64,000 nucleotides of DNA from positions 24,409,355 through 24,473,354 of the forward strand of contig CM066921.1 in assembly GCA_033964015.1 (NCBI GenBank). Reading direction: 5' to 3'. Shown in pieces: positions 33,201 through 44,506 of this stretch (positions are counted from its first letter, which is position 1; each line of letters opens with the position of its first letter). Source of the DNA: Scolanthus callimorphus (taxonomy: Eukaryota; Cnidaria; Anthozoa; Actiniaria; Edwardsiidae). The position numbers were made by a program, and so were the translations under genes. Below the pieces are notes generated by a model. It searched no databases and was not told the DNA's origin. It saw nothing but the letters and a program-made list of their open reading frames with translations.

Positions 33201-36200
33201 CAAAAAAGTGTTGAGCAAGGAGCTCTGGGTAAAAGAATTTAGATTTGGATCCTTGTGGATGAATGCTTGGCAGATGGGATAATTTTTGGCGCTCTTTGTG
33301 CGCAATGAAAGAAATAGCGACCCCATTTCTTGTAAAATGTCCTCAGTACTAGGTCAAATAGGGAACGGGAGAGGCGGGATCATGTTAATCTTTGTACTTA
33401 TAGAGGGAGGATAACTGCATTTTTACCATTTATTACCCAAATGCCTCTCATGTTAATAATCGAGGCGTTAAATAATGACCGCGGTTCCTTAGCTTTGACA
33501 GAAGTAACAAAAACATATTTTCTGTTATTAAGAAGAATGAGAGAGACATTGCATCACTTGAACAAGGGTCTATCTGACAGGTTTTTCAGAAAATATAAAT
33601 TACATGGGGAGGGTCCCATTTTTTTTGTTTTGTTTAAGGGGAGGGTCCTAATTTTTTTTAGCCTTGTTTGAAAAAAATGGGAGCCCTCCCCCCCGGTAAA
33701 TAGTGACACAGTGACACGTCCCTTATGGTAATTCGTGGGAAAATGCAAGAATGTTTTTTTTCCTGTTTTCTACCGCCATTGCAAAATAAATTCAAAGACT
33801 GATACAAAGCGTAATCGCCACGTAGTAGTGAATGTTACAATTTTCGATTGCGTTAGTCAATATCATAGGTTATTTCATGCAGACAATAGGTCAAATAGGA
33901 CTGTTATTTTGCTCAAACGTGTACTCATTTGCTCACATTTTTCAAGTTTCATCGACCGTTTGGATTTTTCATTTTCATTTTAACCTTAGATAACAGCAAA
34001 TTCATGGCATAATTACTCCATTATGATAACATAATTCCGCACAATTTTAATGACCCTGAACTGAATATGTTTTATACTTTCCTGGCCACACATCAGAAAC
34101 AAAATTTCAGTAACAAAATTTTATTCTTTCACAGGTTATTTACCTCCGACGTTTTAAAAATTTACGTACCCTAAACTTGAGCTTCAATCCTTTCTGCGAG
34201 GATGCCAACTACAAGGAGTATTTGATAGCCCATTTACCTGATCTCGTGTATCTGGACTTCCGCTTGATTGATGAGACGGCACGGGAAGTGGCGACAGAAA
34301 GGTACAAGTATTCCATAGAGGAGCTTGTCCATGATGAGACAGCAGCCAAGCGGAAACAGGACGAGACCGAGGAGAAAGGAAGGGAGCGTATGCTGCATAA
34401 GGTAATGACTAGGGAGGGGAATACTTGGGAGGAATGTTTGAGGAACGTATGCTGCATAAGGTAATGACTAGGAAGGGGAATACTTGGGAGGAATTTTTGA
34501 GGAACGTATGCTGCATAAGGTAATGACTAGGAAGGGGAATACTTGGGAGGAATTGTTGAGGAACGTATGCTACATAAGGTAATGACTAGGGAGGGAATTA
34601 CTTGGGAGGATTTTTTGAGAAAAATGTGTTAATTTACTACCTAAATCACTAAACTGTTAGCACCGAGGAAAGAAACGATCGATAGTTTTTTAAATAAAGT
34701 CATCTAAAGTTGTGCTCTAATGCTTTTATGATATAGCGAGAGAGAACCATTACTTTATCGGTGAAATAGAGCATAGATTTGGACCAATTAAAAGAGCGCG
34801 CGTTATATCGTAGCTATATTATAAACAGTATACCGGTATAATATCTTATTTTGTTTCGTTCCCCAGACGGCATATGTAGAGGACCTGAATGGACCTGGCT
34901 TGTTTGAGTCCATGTTTGAAGAAGATCCTGAGGCCAACAAGATGTCCACTCTCCCTGGCATGGAGGACATTCTCAATTCATATCCTTTTACATCCAATCA
35001 TAGTCATGCGAGGCTCGAAATAGTTTTGATCGCGCGCGTGCGTGCTATCGAGATTGAGCGTGCGCGCTTCTGGTGAAAAGTTTTTAAATTTGAATATATT
35101 TTTTATTGTAATCAGTTCAATATGTTCACAATTTTTCGGCGAATTTTATCTAAAATGAAAGATATTTTTTTTATTTTCAACTGAATGAAGCTATTTTTTA
35201 GTGTTCATTATTTGCGAGTTTAAGAACAAATACCGCTGATTTTTCGAGAAATCAATTTTGGAAGTTTAAACGAATGGGTATATTTAGGGGTGTCTTGCAT
35301 TGCTATGGAGACGTTTCTCGCCACAAGCTGTGGTGCATTTGCACCACAAATTCATCAGTGTTATTATATTGGACGGTAACCACAAGGAAATCAAAACGAT
35401 TTGGCCCAATGCTCCAGATCACAACCATTGCATGCTTCATGGCCCCAAGACTCGCCCTTTTTATCCTCTTTGCGCGCAAGCTACAGACACACAAACATAC
35501 AATCAACCAGGATCGCGCGCACGCCGTAATTTATCCCGGATTTGCATCTCTTTTACACAAGAGAATAAATCGCCGCGACAAATGCAACAAAAATCGCAAG
35601 TGTAAACCGGCCTTATATAAATCCCTCACACATAAGCTGTATTTGAACCTATTCCACATAGAGATTTGCAGTGAACAAGAGTATGCTTTTGATGATAATA
35701 ACAATAGTAATAATAATATCGGCCTTCTATCAGCCTTACAAAGTTGACGTTGACTCATTGCGCCTTAACCCCTGTGCACATACAGAGAAAAGTACACCGC
35801 TGTTTGCCAGGAGATATTTGAGTTTGGTTTAAAGGAAAGCAAAAGACGGCAAGACGAAGTGGATTCGTTCTTCTCGTGTCTGAACGAGGCCCAAACTGAC
35901 AATAAACAAGGAGGCGTCAAGCACATACGGGGCTATATAGACTACAAGAAAAAGGTGAAGGATGACGTGTTAGAGTCACGCTGTACCTCATACTTTAGAT
36001 CACAACTTTCTATGACTTTATCGGCGAAATAGAGCACGCGTGATGTTGAGAGACACGTCCAACATCGCTAAAAACAGGCGACAATGTGCGTTCGTTTTTT
36101 TCTTGATTGGGTAACAGAACAAAGATCAAACACAAAACCAATTATAGGAACACGATGGAAACGCCTCTTTACCTTCAACAGTCATTTTAAATCCGCTCCT

Positions 36201-37379
36201 AAAGCGCGAAGTAAAATGTGTCTGAATGCAATTTATATGAAATTAAAGTCGAGTCTGTTTGCGCAGGCCTGGGGACAATGAAGACCCGGTCGCCCCTAAA
36301 ATCTTGGTGGGTGACCCCTATTGCTCATTTGTGGCGTGTTTGCACCGATCACTGAGTAATCAGTGTGACGGGTACTCCCAGTGCGGGCAGGGGACTGTGG
36401 ACCTGTTGCCACGGTCCCCCGGGAGAGCGCGGTTCTCAGCCGTCGCGCTTCAGTACCCCAAACTTATCAGACGGACTTACTTTAGACTCATCTAAAATCC
36501 ACTCTACTTCACAATTCCCCTTATAATATCTTGATACCACTAATACCAGAATCCTCTTCGAATTCATTGTTATTCAAAAGTTTGAGCTCCTTTGCGAGCT
36601 GCAAGATAATGGTGTTAATGAGGCAAACAAAAGGAACTATGAAAATGATTCTGGGAGTAGTGGTATCAAACGTAATAGAGGGACTTGAGAATTCTGTTGT
36701 GAACGTTTGTTTTCCTGGTACAGGCGTTCCTCGACTACACTAACACGACCGACAACTCTGTACTCGAGGGAATGATGAAGGAGATCCTTGACGAGATCAA
36801 CAAGCTTTGGGACACGCTCATGGGTCTGGAGATGCAACTAGTCGACCAGTTAGAGGTATGACGTCACATCCAATTAGCTTACCACACTGTCCATCGACTT
36901 ACCAATCAAATTTGCCCTGCAAATAAAAGTATGTGACCAATAAATGTTTGAATTTATGGGATCCACCGTGATCTGCTTGTCCTAAAACCGTCATTGTAAA
37001 GTAGTATAGGGCGCACTGAATTAGCAGGTTTTTTTGTGTGCAGGAATACTAATGTTGCACAGGAATATGTAATGAGCTGTTTGTTCATCAAGACACAATA
37101 GAAGGATACCCGACCTCCTACTTCCTCAAGACAACAGATAAAAAAATATTTAAAAATTAGTCAAATCACACTAGTGGGATATTGTCAATGCTTGGTTGAG
37201 TTACTAGTAGGCTATAAGTTATAGCCTACTAGTAGCGAAAAGTGTTGGATTTGAAGGCCAGAACATGGCAAATGACCAGATGAAAAAATATTTTTGGCTA
37301 TACAAATTGACCTACTAGTGTGGTTTAACTAAAACAATTATTCCTCTCGCCTTCATGGCCTCATGAGTCAATAGCCGAT

Positions 37380-37410
<31 letters not shown>

Positions 37411-40400
37411 GAGCCCACTCGGGCTCGAGGAATAATTGTTAATTATTCCTCTAGCCCGAATGGGCTCTGAGTCATGAGGCCGAAGGCCGAATGTGCTATT
37501 GACTCAGAGGGCGAGAGGAATAATTGTTTTAGTCAAATCACACTAGTAGGTCAATTTGCATTGCCCAAAAAATGTTTTTGTTCTGGTCATTTGCCATTTT
37601 CTGGCTTTCAAATCCGACACTTTTCGCTACTAATATAACTTATAGCCTACTAGTAGCTCAACCAATCAGAACGCAGTATTGATAATAGACCACTAGTGTG
37701 ATTTGACTAAATATATATAGTGGGCTAGAGCAGAGATGGACCCCTTCAAGGCTCTCAAAGGGATATGTAGGATAGACTAGCTATCCTTGATTTCGGAGGG
37801 ATATTTATATTTTATAAGCTCTGTGTGATTTTGATTACTGTGAGATGGACACATGCAGTGCCGTTTTCCACTGTTGTTCGAGAGAACAAAGACTTAGTTA
37901 CCACCCATCTCTGCTCTAGCCCACTGTATTTTATTTTGTTTTTTTATCTATTGTCTTGAGGAAGTAGGGGGTGGGAGTATGCTTCTATTGTGTCTTGAGG
38001 AACAAGCTCATTACATATTCCTGTGCAAAATTAGTTTTTACCATAACAGTTAGCTTTCTCGCAAAATGATTGGCTGATTTGCCGTGGGAAATAAGAGTCC
38101 ATACCACTCTGCTCGCATCAGCTTGCGCGCGCGGCTCAAAAACAAAGGGAAATTGTTCGAATGCGCGCGCTATTTGCAACGGAAAATGGTCATAATCATT
38201 ACATTAGGGTAAAAAATAAATTTCCAGAGGTTTTGAGTGGTGTGGACTCTTATTTACCACTTTTTACGCCATCATCGTGGTCAAAATTTGTTGTGGAGTC
38301 ACTCGCCTGCGGCTCGTGAATCCACAACATTTTGACCACGATGATGACGTAAAGCGTGGTAAATAAGAGTCCACACCACTCAAAACCTCTGGAAATTTGT
38401 TAAATTCCTGCACAAAAAAACTGCTAATTCAGTGCGCCCTATATACTACTTTAGAATGACGGTTTTAGGACAAGCAGATCACGGTGGATCCCATAAATTC
38501 AAACATTTATTGGTCATATACTTTTAGTTGTTCAATTTTCGAGGAAAATTAGCCGTTTTCAAATTTAGCCGGTGTAGTGTGGACGGTGCCTCAGATAGTT
38601 TGATTGGCGGAACAGCAAAGTTAAAAATCTCACTGGACAATTATGCTGATTTGTAGGACACCATCAAGGACTTTGAGCGCAGCATGGCAGACATGGTGAC
38701 GGCCTTCGTGGAAAACGTCCAAGGATTATATCCTTTGAGTAAACATGTAGCCGAGTCGGGTTTGTGAATCTGGTTATGAAGAACAACATTATAGGGGAAA
38801 GAGGAGATACTCCAACAGCGATGTCTCTACCTGATGAAGGATTGACAGCAAAATCTGAAACGTTGGCATCTCTGTTTTGTCTGTTTTTTTTTTAAATGCT
38901 TTTTCACTTTAGATAGCGTTGCGATGCAGAAAAAAGGAAATAATATTCATGGCACTGCCACGTAGCATTGACCTTGATTGTTTTTTTGCGCTCGCCTCCG
39001 GTACTGCGCGCTTCTCAAAATCATCCAAGATTGCGCCGAATATACCTTTTCCGCTTGAGTGGGGGCCCTGTGGTTTTGCTAGGTCTGTTTTCCCAGCTGG
39101 CACTCATGCGAAACAATGTCTTTTGTTTTCTTGTAATGCACGAGAGAATTCATTAATATTGATGCGTGGAAACAAAGAACATTTTACGCTTGAGCGCCAG
39201 TTGGGTAAACAGACCACAGGGAACCCACTCAAGCGGAAAAGGTCTATCAATAAAACAGCAACAGGTTGCAAGCAGGTGCCTTATGACTTCCAAGTTACGC
39301 AATGTTCATGCCCTTCTAGGCAGTTAGTGACGCTCCTTAACGTTTGTCACGATGACGCAGTTGCGTGACCTGGAGAATATCCATAACGAGCGCGTGTCAG
39401 ACATCGCTGTTGTCACGCTTGAGAAGCTGATGAAAAACGAGCTGGAGGAGGATTTATCTGACGACCTCAGGATGGTAACCATGATGATATGTTGATTTAG
39501 AATTCTTGCAAATTATGAGTCATGATACAGCTTTCGTAAGATCTAAGCCCATTGAATTGGTACCCTCAGAACAAAACAATAGAGGGTCATACAATAGAAC
39601 GAGGAAACAATGTGATGCTTTGTTCTGCCTATCCAATCACACAATATCTTCCGAGAAGCTGTATCACTCCTGCAAATTATGGTGGTTTCTTGCCATTGGG
39701 CTGCTAGCCTGCTTAGCAAGTTTTCAGGACGAGAAACTCGGGCGAGATTTGGGCCACGCAAAAAATGAAGAGGGGAGGGAGGCGGCCTATTTTCGGGCGG
39801 CCAAAAACTCTCTCGTCGAACTTCTCGCCGCTTTCCCGGTTTCTCTAAGTTTCTTTTCCCTGAAACCACACGGGGGTGCTTGCTACGGAGACTACTGGGC
39901 TGCTCCGTTTTGTATCTGTTACGGAACGTTGAGGTGTCCTCTGGGAATGGTTCTTACACCGGGGTTAAGACCCGTTAAGACCCCCCACAGGGGACATTCA
40001 TTGAAAAAAAAAATGTATTTGCGACCGACTCCCCAGACTAGCAGCTCGTAAGCAAGAATTACGTTGGGTCCCAAACGACGCCACTGGCAGCCAAGCGGTC
40101 ATAAGCACAGACTCTGATTTTGACCCTCAACGTTCCACACGGGACGTTGCATACTGACCGTGAAATATCCAGAAGGCCTTTCCTTTTACCTCCGATTTTC
40201 TACAGGGCATTCATTTGCGACTTTGGAATTTCCACAGGGTCACAAGAGAATGGGGAATTTTTTTCAGGGGTCGCATCAAATTTCCACAGGGGTTGTGCAG
40301 GAGTCTGGAATTACCACAAGGGTGGAGTAATTTTTGAGAATTTGGAGCTCCTCGATAGGGGGAACACCGCGGCAAAACGCAGCTGACATGCGTCAAGATT

Positions 40401-43400
40401 CACTGGCCTGTGAAATGAAGACAATTGAAAAAATCTGCATAACAACAGCGAACGATCAATTTTGACTTTAAACCATAATTTTCGCCTCTGGTGCAAGCCT
40501 GAAAGTGTGTGGTGCAAAAGTTCAGAGAAAGATATGATCATATTCTAGCTGCTCTGTGATTTTTGGACTTACGTTTTGTGTCTGGAGCTTAATATTTCGA
40601 AGTTTCCGAAGGCAGCACAAGATGCTTTTGTTCTGCAGATTACTTCTTTTGTTTTCATTTCACAGGAAGTGAATATTTAGCGCATGGCAAATGCGTTTTG
40701 CCGCGGTGTTGATAGGGGTACCTTCAACCTCGTACCCAGAGCCCGTCATCTTTTGGCCAGCGGCAAGATTCAGGGCCCTGGGGGAATCCGATTTGTGAGC
40801 ATGCGTGGTAGGTCAAAAACGTAGCGAACTTTCATACAACAATCAAACCGGAAACCCAGAATCTGGGTTTAAAAAAAATCGATTCCCCCAGAGCCCTGAA
40901 TCTTTGCCGCTGGCCAAAAGATGACGGGCTCTGGGTACGAGATTGGGGGTACCTTTTGGAACTGCCCATTCTCGTACCCAGAGCTCCCCGACTCGTCAAC
41001 TCCCGGGGAAGCTCTACTTTAGGTTTTTTAGTTAGTCGATACTAAATTATTGGCCCATTGAATTTTAACTTCACAGCTGTTCGTCGACAAGGACACGATT
41101 ATGAACGCCGTGAGCGCATCGCATGACACCCATCTGCTCAAGATTGACAATAAGGTACATTATTATTTTGAAAAGACAAACCGCTTTTTGTCTTTTTTTA
41201 TATCCATTTGAAATCACGCGCGCGTTCTGCAATCTGAATGGCTAACAGGAGTGTGATTAACTATTTATGCACTCGCACGAGCTAGTAGAACGTTCCATTT
41301 GAAGCACGCGCTCCTCTTTCAAAACGGGATTGTTTCCCCTCAAAACAGAATAAGTTGACTTTTACAATCACTAGTTTTTCAATGCTAGGATTTCAAAATA
41401 CAAATAATAAAGTCGTATTTGAACCTTGTTTTGTGCAATTTTTCATGGTCCGACAACCTTGTTCTAACGCGTGGTTATTACTCAAGATCTGTCGTTTTAA
41501 TATTTTCTGTGGAAGTGATTTCCAAATGGATATAATAAAGTGGTAACTGAAGCTCGTGTTGTGCAATTTTGGTCTGAAATCATACTTGTGGTGATTTCAA
41601 ATCGAACTCGCGCTATCGCGATTTTGAAATCACGCGTATGATTTCAGACCAAATTGCACTCCACTCGGTTCAATTATACAATTATTAATTATGCAACCGA
41701 AGACGAAGCCGAAGACGGCTCGTGAAATTACAAACAGTTTAGACATATCACTCGTGGTATTTATGCCAAATATCACTACAAACCATGCTATTACCTATAC
41801 AAATTGCACTCCACTCGGTTCAATTATACCATTATTAATTATGCAACCTTAATAATGGCGCAAGATTCAACGAAACGTCGGTTTCTATCACTTATATTTC
41901 TTGTGTCATGTGTTTCCTAGTCGTTTCTTATATTATTTTAAAGGTTCGGAATCCATCAAATCGCGCGCTCTGATTGGCTCGCGAGAGGCCTGGAATCCTA
42001 CAATCAGGACCCCGGGTCCGGTGACTGTGTCGAAAGCTTACGCTTCTCCAGACACCACAAACCTCTCTAACTAAAGGCTGGTTTCCATAACATCGCAGAC
42101 GATAGCGGATCTCATACGGTTCTGCGATCGTATGAAAACTTGCGACTGCGTTTTCGATTGTTTGCGATCCTGCTATTGCGATGGATCGCAACCGGACGCA
42201 TAATGATAGACTCAGTAGATTCTATCTCCTGCGATCGGTTGCGATCGTCTGCGACCATAATGGAAACCATAGTTTGTAATCCGTGCTCAAAAATGCATTC
42301 CATAATACGTTGAATGCGACCGAAGAGTTGAAACAAACTGTAAAACACATTTAGTTTTGTTGGAGTCACCTTAACCAACCTTGTAACCAACAAGTGTGAA
42401 TAAAAGAACTTGAACTTGGTTCAGTTGCGCGCGCTGAATTTTGTGACATTGTGTTCTTTTTCAAGTGTATTTTGAGGTGGAAGAACTACATTGGTTCGAC
42501 CATGCTTATTCCTACGAAAGAGGAGTGTCTCTATGACGCCACTAATTACAATTAGAATCCTATGATATCTCTTTTTTGCGTAAATTGAGGACGAGATATC
42601 ATAGGATTCAAGTCTATTCAAAGCGTTCAGTCGGTAGATTCCGCCGAAAATAGCACTCAAAAAGGCGATATCGCCCTCGCGTCGCTGCGCGACTCGTGCG
42701 ATATCGCTTTTTTCGTGCTATTTTCTTAGGGAAATCTAGCCTCCTGAAGCTTTGAATAATCCTATAGAATCCCATAGCTCAATTCTTACGCGCGCTGTGA
42801 TTGGCTAAAGACGAGTGAAATTTAACGTGGAATTGAATAGTTGAAAGCTGAATTCGACAAAACACTGGGTTACTCGCGCGCAAAGAAAGTTCAAAGGTAG
42901 CATCATTATACAAAAATAGTATCAAATCTTTGCTATGGGATTCAAGAAAAATTCATCACTCGACTCGTGAATTCCACGTTAAATTTCGCTTGAAAAACGA
43001 TATCGCTTTTCGAGTGAAATTTACCGTGGAATTCACGATTAATTTATGCGATTAATTTATCTATAGAATGCACTAGGAAATTTTCATTATGACTTATTTT
43101 ATTACGACTACCAGAAACCTTTGCGTTGTCCCTTTTGTTCGCGCATTACCGCCTATTGTTTCCAATAGCGACTTATCTGCATAAAGCCTGGTGCACACTA
43201 GCGACATAACGACATAAGGACGTTATGTTGCAACGAAAAAAGTACGGGAAAATAATTGAAACAATCAATATTTTCCATGGATCTTCATTAGATTACTTCA
43301 CCAAAGCAATCTTATGTTATTTTTTGACGACTTCAACTTCTTGAAACCACTAAATTTTGTTCGCGTGACATGTTTCTTATGTCGTTATGTCGCAAGTGTG

Positions 43401-43950
43401 CACCAGGCTTAAGAAAAGAAAACTGAAAAGGATTCTGGTAGTCGTAGTCAAATGACGCAATAGTGCAAAATGTCCTATTCTTTTAAAGGCCCATCATCAA
43501 CCGGGAGCCTTTGCGCCCCGTTTTCTTTTGTTTCAAACTGATCCATTGTTTTTCGGCTGCTCTGATTGTCTAATCGTCCGCAAAGGTTGATGATGGGCCT
43601 TTGATGACACTCTCCTGGGTCTTCACAAAATTTAGCGCGCGCGACTCACCCGAACCTTGGGTCCGGATCGTAGTAATACGAAGCGCTCATGAGCCAATAG
43701 TGAGCGATTTGATGGATTCTAGAAAACACCATTCATGCTCGGATTCTTAGACACTAAGTATTTTCGATCACATGATTCATTGCAGGAGGACGACATAGTA
43801 ACACGCGCAAACACGACCATGCAGACTCTGATCGAAAGCATTCACATGGGCGAGATCAAACGCAACCGGGACCGTGTAGCCGAGATCAATAACCTTATCG
43901 ATCATTTCCGGGATGAAGCGGAGAGCTATGAGATGAGTGGGCCGGTATAG
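30265..43950 (+). CDS. DRC3: DRC3 / LRRC48, nexin-dynein regulatory complex subunit 3
   Basis: Eleven coding exons: 30265-30424, 31740-31856, 32855-33021, 34135-34401, 34867-34979, 35780-35954, 36724-36855, 38657-38727, 39351-39474, 41077-41154, 43786-43950. They total 1569 nt, or 522 residues, essentially the length of the human protein. DRC3 is part of the nexin link of motile cilia, which regulates dynein. The start is [11 protein letters not shown] leucine-rich-repeat block spans about residues 50-190 ([59 protein letters not shown]). The rest is predicted coiled coil with the family block [17 protein letters not shown] and ends at EMSGPV. Introns 5 and 8 are AT-AC; the others are GT-AG. 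The exon 6 end (before GTGAAG) is the least certain junction. PICK1 lies head to head upstream. Confidence 0.95.
31894..32138. mobile_element. MITE, DRC3 intron 2
   Basis: TGGGCAATTCCGAAAATAAA at the left and TTTATTTTCTGGAATTGCCCA at the right are inverted, with GGTACC and poly-C blocks inside. Confidence 0.8.
32172..32507. mobile_element. MITE, DRC3 intron 2
   Basis: GGCTGATTGCATTTTTT at the left is inverted as AAAAATGCAATCAGCC at the right. The interior repeats CACGGGAGGGG-like motifs. The open frame across it is not a gene. Confidence 0.7.
33060..33240. repeat. Decayed MITE fragment, DRC3 intron 3
   Basis: The right part (ACACCAGAGCCTCCCCC, GAGCTCTGGGTA) matches the CCCAGAGCTCC family of 23440-24003. 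The rest of intron 3 to 34134 is AT-rich, with G-rich tracts near 33600-33700. Confidence 0.5.
34384..34620 (+). repeat. 59-bp minisatellite copying the exon 4 splice donor
   Basis: The last 18 or so bases of exon 4 (CGTATGCTGCATAAG) plus the donor GTAATGACT recur three more times in the intron. Donor starts are 34402, 34461, 34520 and 34579, exactly 59 bp apart. Every unit therefore contains an exon end followed by GTAATG. Confidence 0.95.
34980..35779 (+). other. AT-AC (U12-type) intron 5 of DRC3
   Basis: The donor is ATATCCTTTT at 34980-34989, matching the minor-spliceosome consensus. The branch region GCCTTAAC has its branch A at 35768, 11 nt before the terminal AC at 35778-35779. Splicing joins AATTC to ATACAGAGAAAAG in phase 2 and gives ILNSYREKY, as expected for DRC3. 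The intron contains a fragment of the 24718 MITE family at 35530-35615. Confidence 0.9.
36511..36693. mobile_element. MITE, DRC3 intron 6
   Basis: ATCTTGATACCACTAATACC at the left is inverted as GTAGTGGTATCAAACG-like sequence at the right. A half copy (AATGAGGCAAACAAAAGGAA) lies at 60810-60890. It ends about 30 bp before the exon 7 splice acceptor. The GC-richer stretch 36270-36460 before it is unexplained. Confidence 0.6.
37158..37709. mobile_element. Inserted palindrome (TAGTCAAATCACACTAGTG)
   Basis: Two inverted halves meet near 37438. Each half matches the single-half element at 25918-26197. The ends TAGTCAAATCACACTAGTG and CACTAGTGTGATTTGACTA are perfectly inverted. Confidence 0.85.
38219..38398. 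mobile_element. Inserted palindrome (AATTTCCAGAGGTTTTGAGT)
   Basis: AATTTCCAGAGGTTTTGAGT is inverted at the right end as ACTCAAAACCTCTGGAAATT. The centre has CATCGTGGTCAAAAT and its complement. A second copy lies at 48782-48930. Confidence 0.85.
38728..39350 (+). other. AT-AC (U12-type) intron 8 of DRC3
   Basis: The donor is ATATCCTTTG at 38728-38737. The branch site CTCCTTAAC has its branch A at 39340, 10 nt before the terminal AC at 39349-39350. Splicing in phase 2 gives [14 protein letters not shown], matching the family. A 200-bp foldback (39044-39245, arms ACCTTTTCCGCTTGAGTGGG) lies inside. Confidence 0.92.
39475..40136 (+). other. DRC3 intron 9, first part
   Basis: The open frame at 39506-40051 is not supported: DRC3 continues in frame at 41077 and the frame has no family similarity. 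Confidence 0.5.
40137..40353. repeat. Dispersed repeat, DRC3 intron 9
   Basis: Same family as 12436-12720 (GGAATTTCCACAGGGTCAC, CAGGAGTCTGGA). Confidence 0.65.
40362..40710. mobile_element. hAT-like MITE with 8-bp target duplication, DRC3 intron 9
   Basis: AACACCGCGGCAAAACGCA at the left and TGCGTTTTGCCGCGGTGTT at the right are inverted. GATAGGGG flanks both ends (40354-40361 and 40711-40718). Confidence 0.8.
40729..40942. mobile_element. MITE, DRC3 intron 9
   Basis: CTCGTACCCAGAGCCCGTCA and TGACGGGCTCTGGGTACGAG are perfectly inverted, and pairing continues through TTTTGGCCAGCGGCAA. A fragment of the related CCCAGAGCTCCCC family follows at 40970-41025. Confidence 0.85.
42073..42272. mobile_element. 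MITE (GGTTTCCAT ends)
   Basis: CTGGTTTCCATAA at the left and TAATGGAAACCATAG at the right; GCGATCGTCTGCGA motifs inside are inverted. Related by its ends to 58844-59618. Confidence 0.65.
43184..43410. mobile_element. MITE (AAGCCTGGTGCACACT ends)
   Basis: AAGCCTGGTGCACACTAGCG at the left and GTGTGCACCAGGCTT at the right, with GACATAACGACATAAG and its complement just inside. Confidence 0.85.
43485..43602. mobile_element. MITE (AAAGGCCCATCATCAAC)
   Basis: AAAGGCCCATCATCAACC and GGTTGATGATGGGCCTTT are inverted, and CCTTTGCG / CGCAAAGG pair inside. Confidence 0.8.
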
Positions 43951-44133
43951 ACACGCGAAGCCCCGCGGGACGCGCGCGACCCGCGAGGCACCTGGGAAGT
44001 TTCGCAATACAGAGCATGCGCGTAGTGTTAGAGGTACATTGTATATAGTTTGAACATACAATTTGACAAGGTTTAATGTGTTTATTTGTGTAATAAGTCA
44101 ATTGACATTTTATAGGAAAACATTAGGTCGGCA

Positions 44134-44506
44134 TAGAGCGGATCTCAGATGAATGTTGAAAACTAACTGCAAAGTAAGTGTGCCTAGCCAATCAGAACGA
44201 GACAATTCAACCACTGACCAATCAGGGGACGAAATAAATATTCTTAGCGAATCAGAAACAAGACACATTCGACAACTGACCAATCAGGGGCGAAAGAAAT
44301 ACACTTGGCCAATCAGAAACGAGACAAATTCGACAACTGACCAATCAGGCGGCGAAATAAATACACTTAGCCAATCAGAAACGAGACAAATTCGACAACT
44401 GACCAATCATGGGACGAGTGAATACGACTTGCGTTTAGTCGCAAGCAAAGCCGAAAAGACAGTCACCTGAGTTTTTGGTTTAAACAGTCATCTGAAATCC
44501 GCTCTA
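44134..44506. mobile_element. MITE with internal CCAAT-containing tandem repeat
   Basis: Ends TAGAGCGGATCTCAGATGA and TCATCTGAAATCCGCTCTA are inverted, the same family as the split MITE at 2736-6163. Between them about four units of roughly 61 bp repeat CCAATCAGAAACGAGACAAA and CTGACCAATCAGG, putting several CCAAT boxes downstream of DRC3. Confidence 0.85.

Larger units (their letters stand above)
36925..38526. mobile_element. Large foldback with nested insertions, DRC3 intron 7
   Basis: Outer arms of about 120 bp (36925-37047 and 38405-38526) are inverted copies containing GGATCCACCGTGATCTGC and AGGGCGCACTGAATTAGC. Inner arms (about 37055-37150 and 37941-38026) also pair (CAATAGAAG, CTTCCTCAAGACA). 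Separate foldbacks are inserted between arms: 37158-37709, 37719-37927 and 38219-38398. Confidence 0.85.
41155..43785 (+). other. DRC3 intron 10, repeat-filled
   Basis: No exon is missing from DRC3 here. Foldbacks include 41560-41660 (GGTCTGAAATCATAC and GTATGATTTCAGACC), about 42555-42608 (GAATCCTATGATATCTC and its complement), 42073-42272, 43184-43410 and 43485-43602. Confidence 0.6.

Noticed and set aside
36270..36460. GC-rich stretch as a 5S rRNA or other RNA gene
   Set aside because: No internal control region of 5S rRNA or conserved secondary structure could be recognised by eye.
39506..40051. 181-residue plus-strand frame
   Set aside because: It lies within DRC3 intron 9, has no family similarity, and the flanking exons join in phase without it.
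44134..44506. CRISPR-like array of about 61-bp units
   Set aside because: No spacer/repeat alternation; it is a plain tandem repeat inside a MITE in an animal genome.
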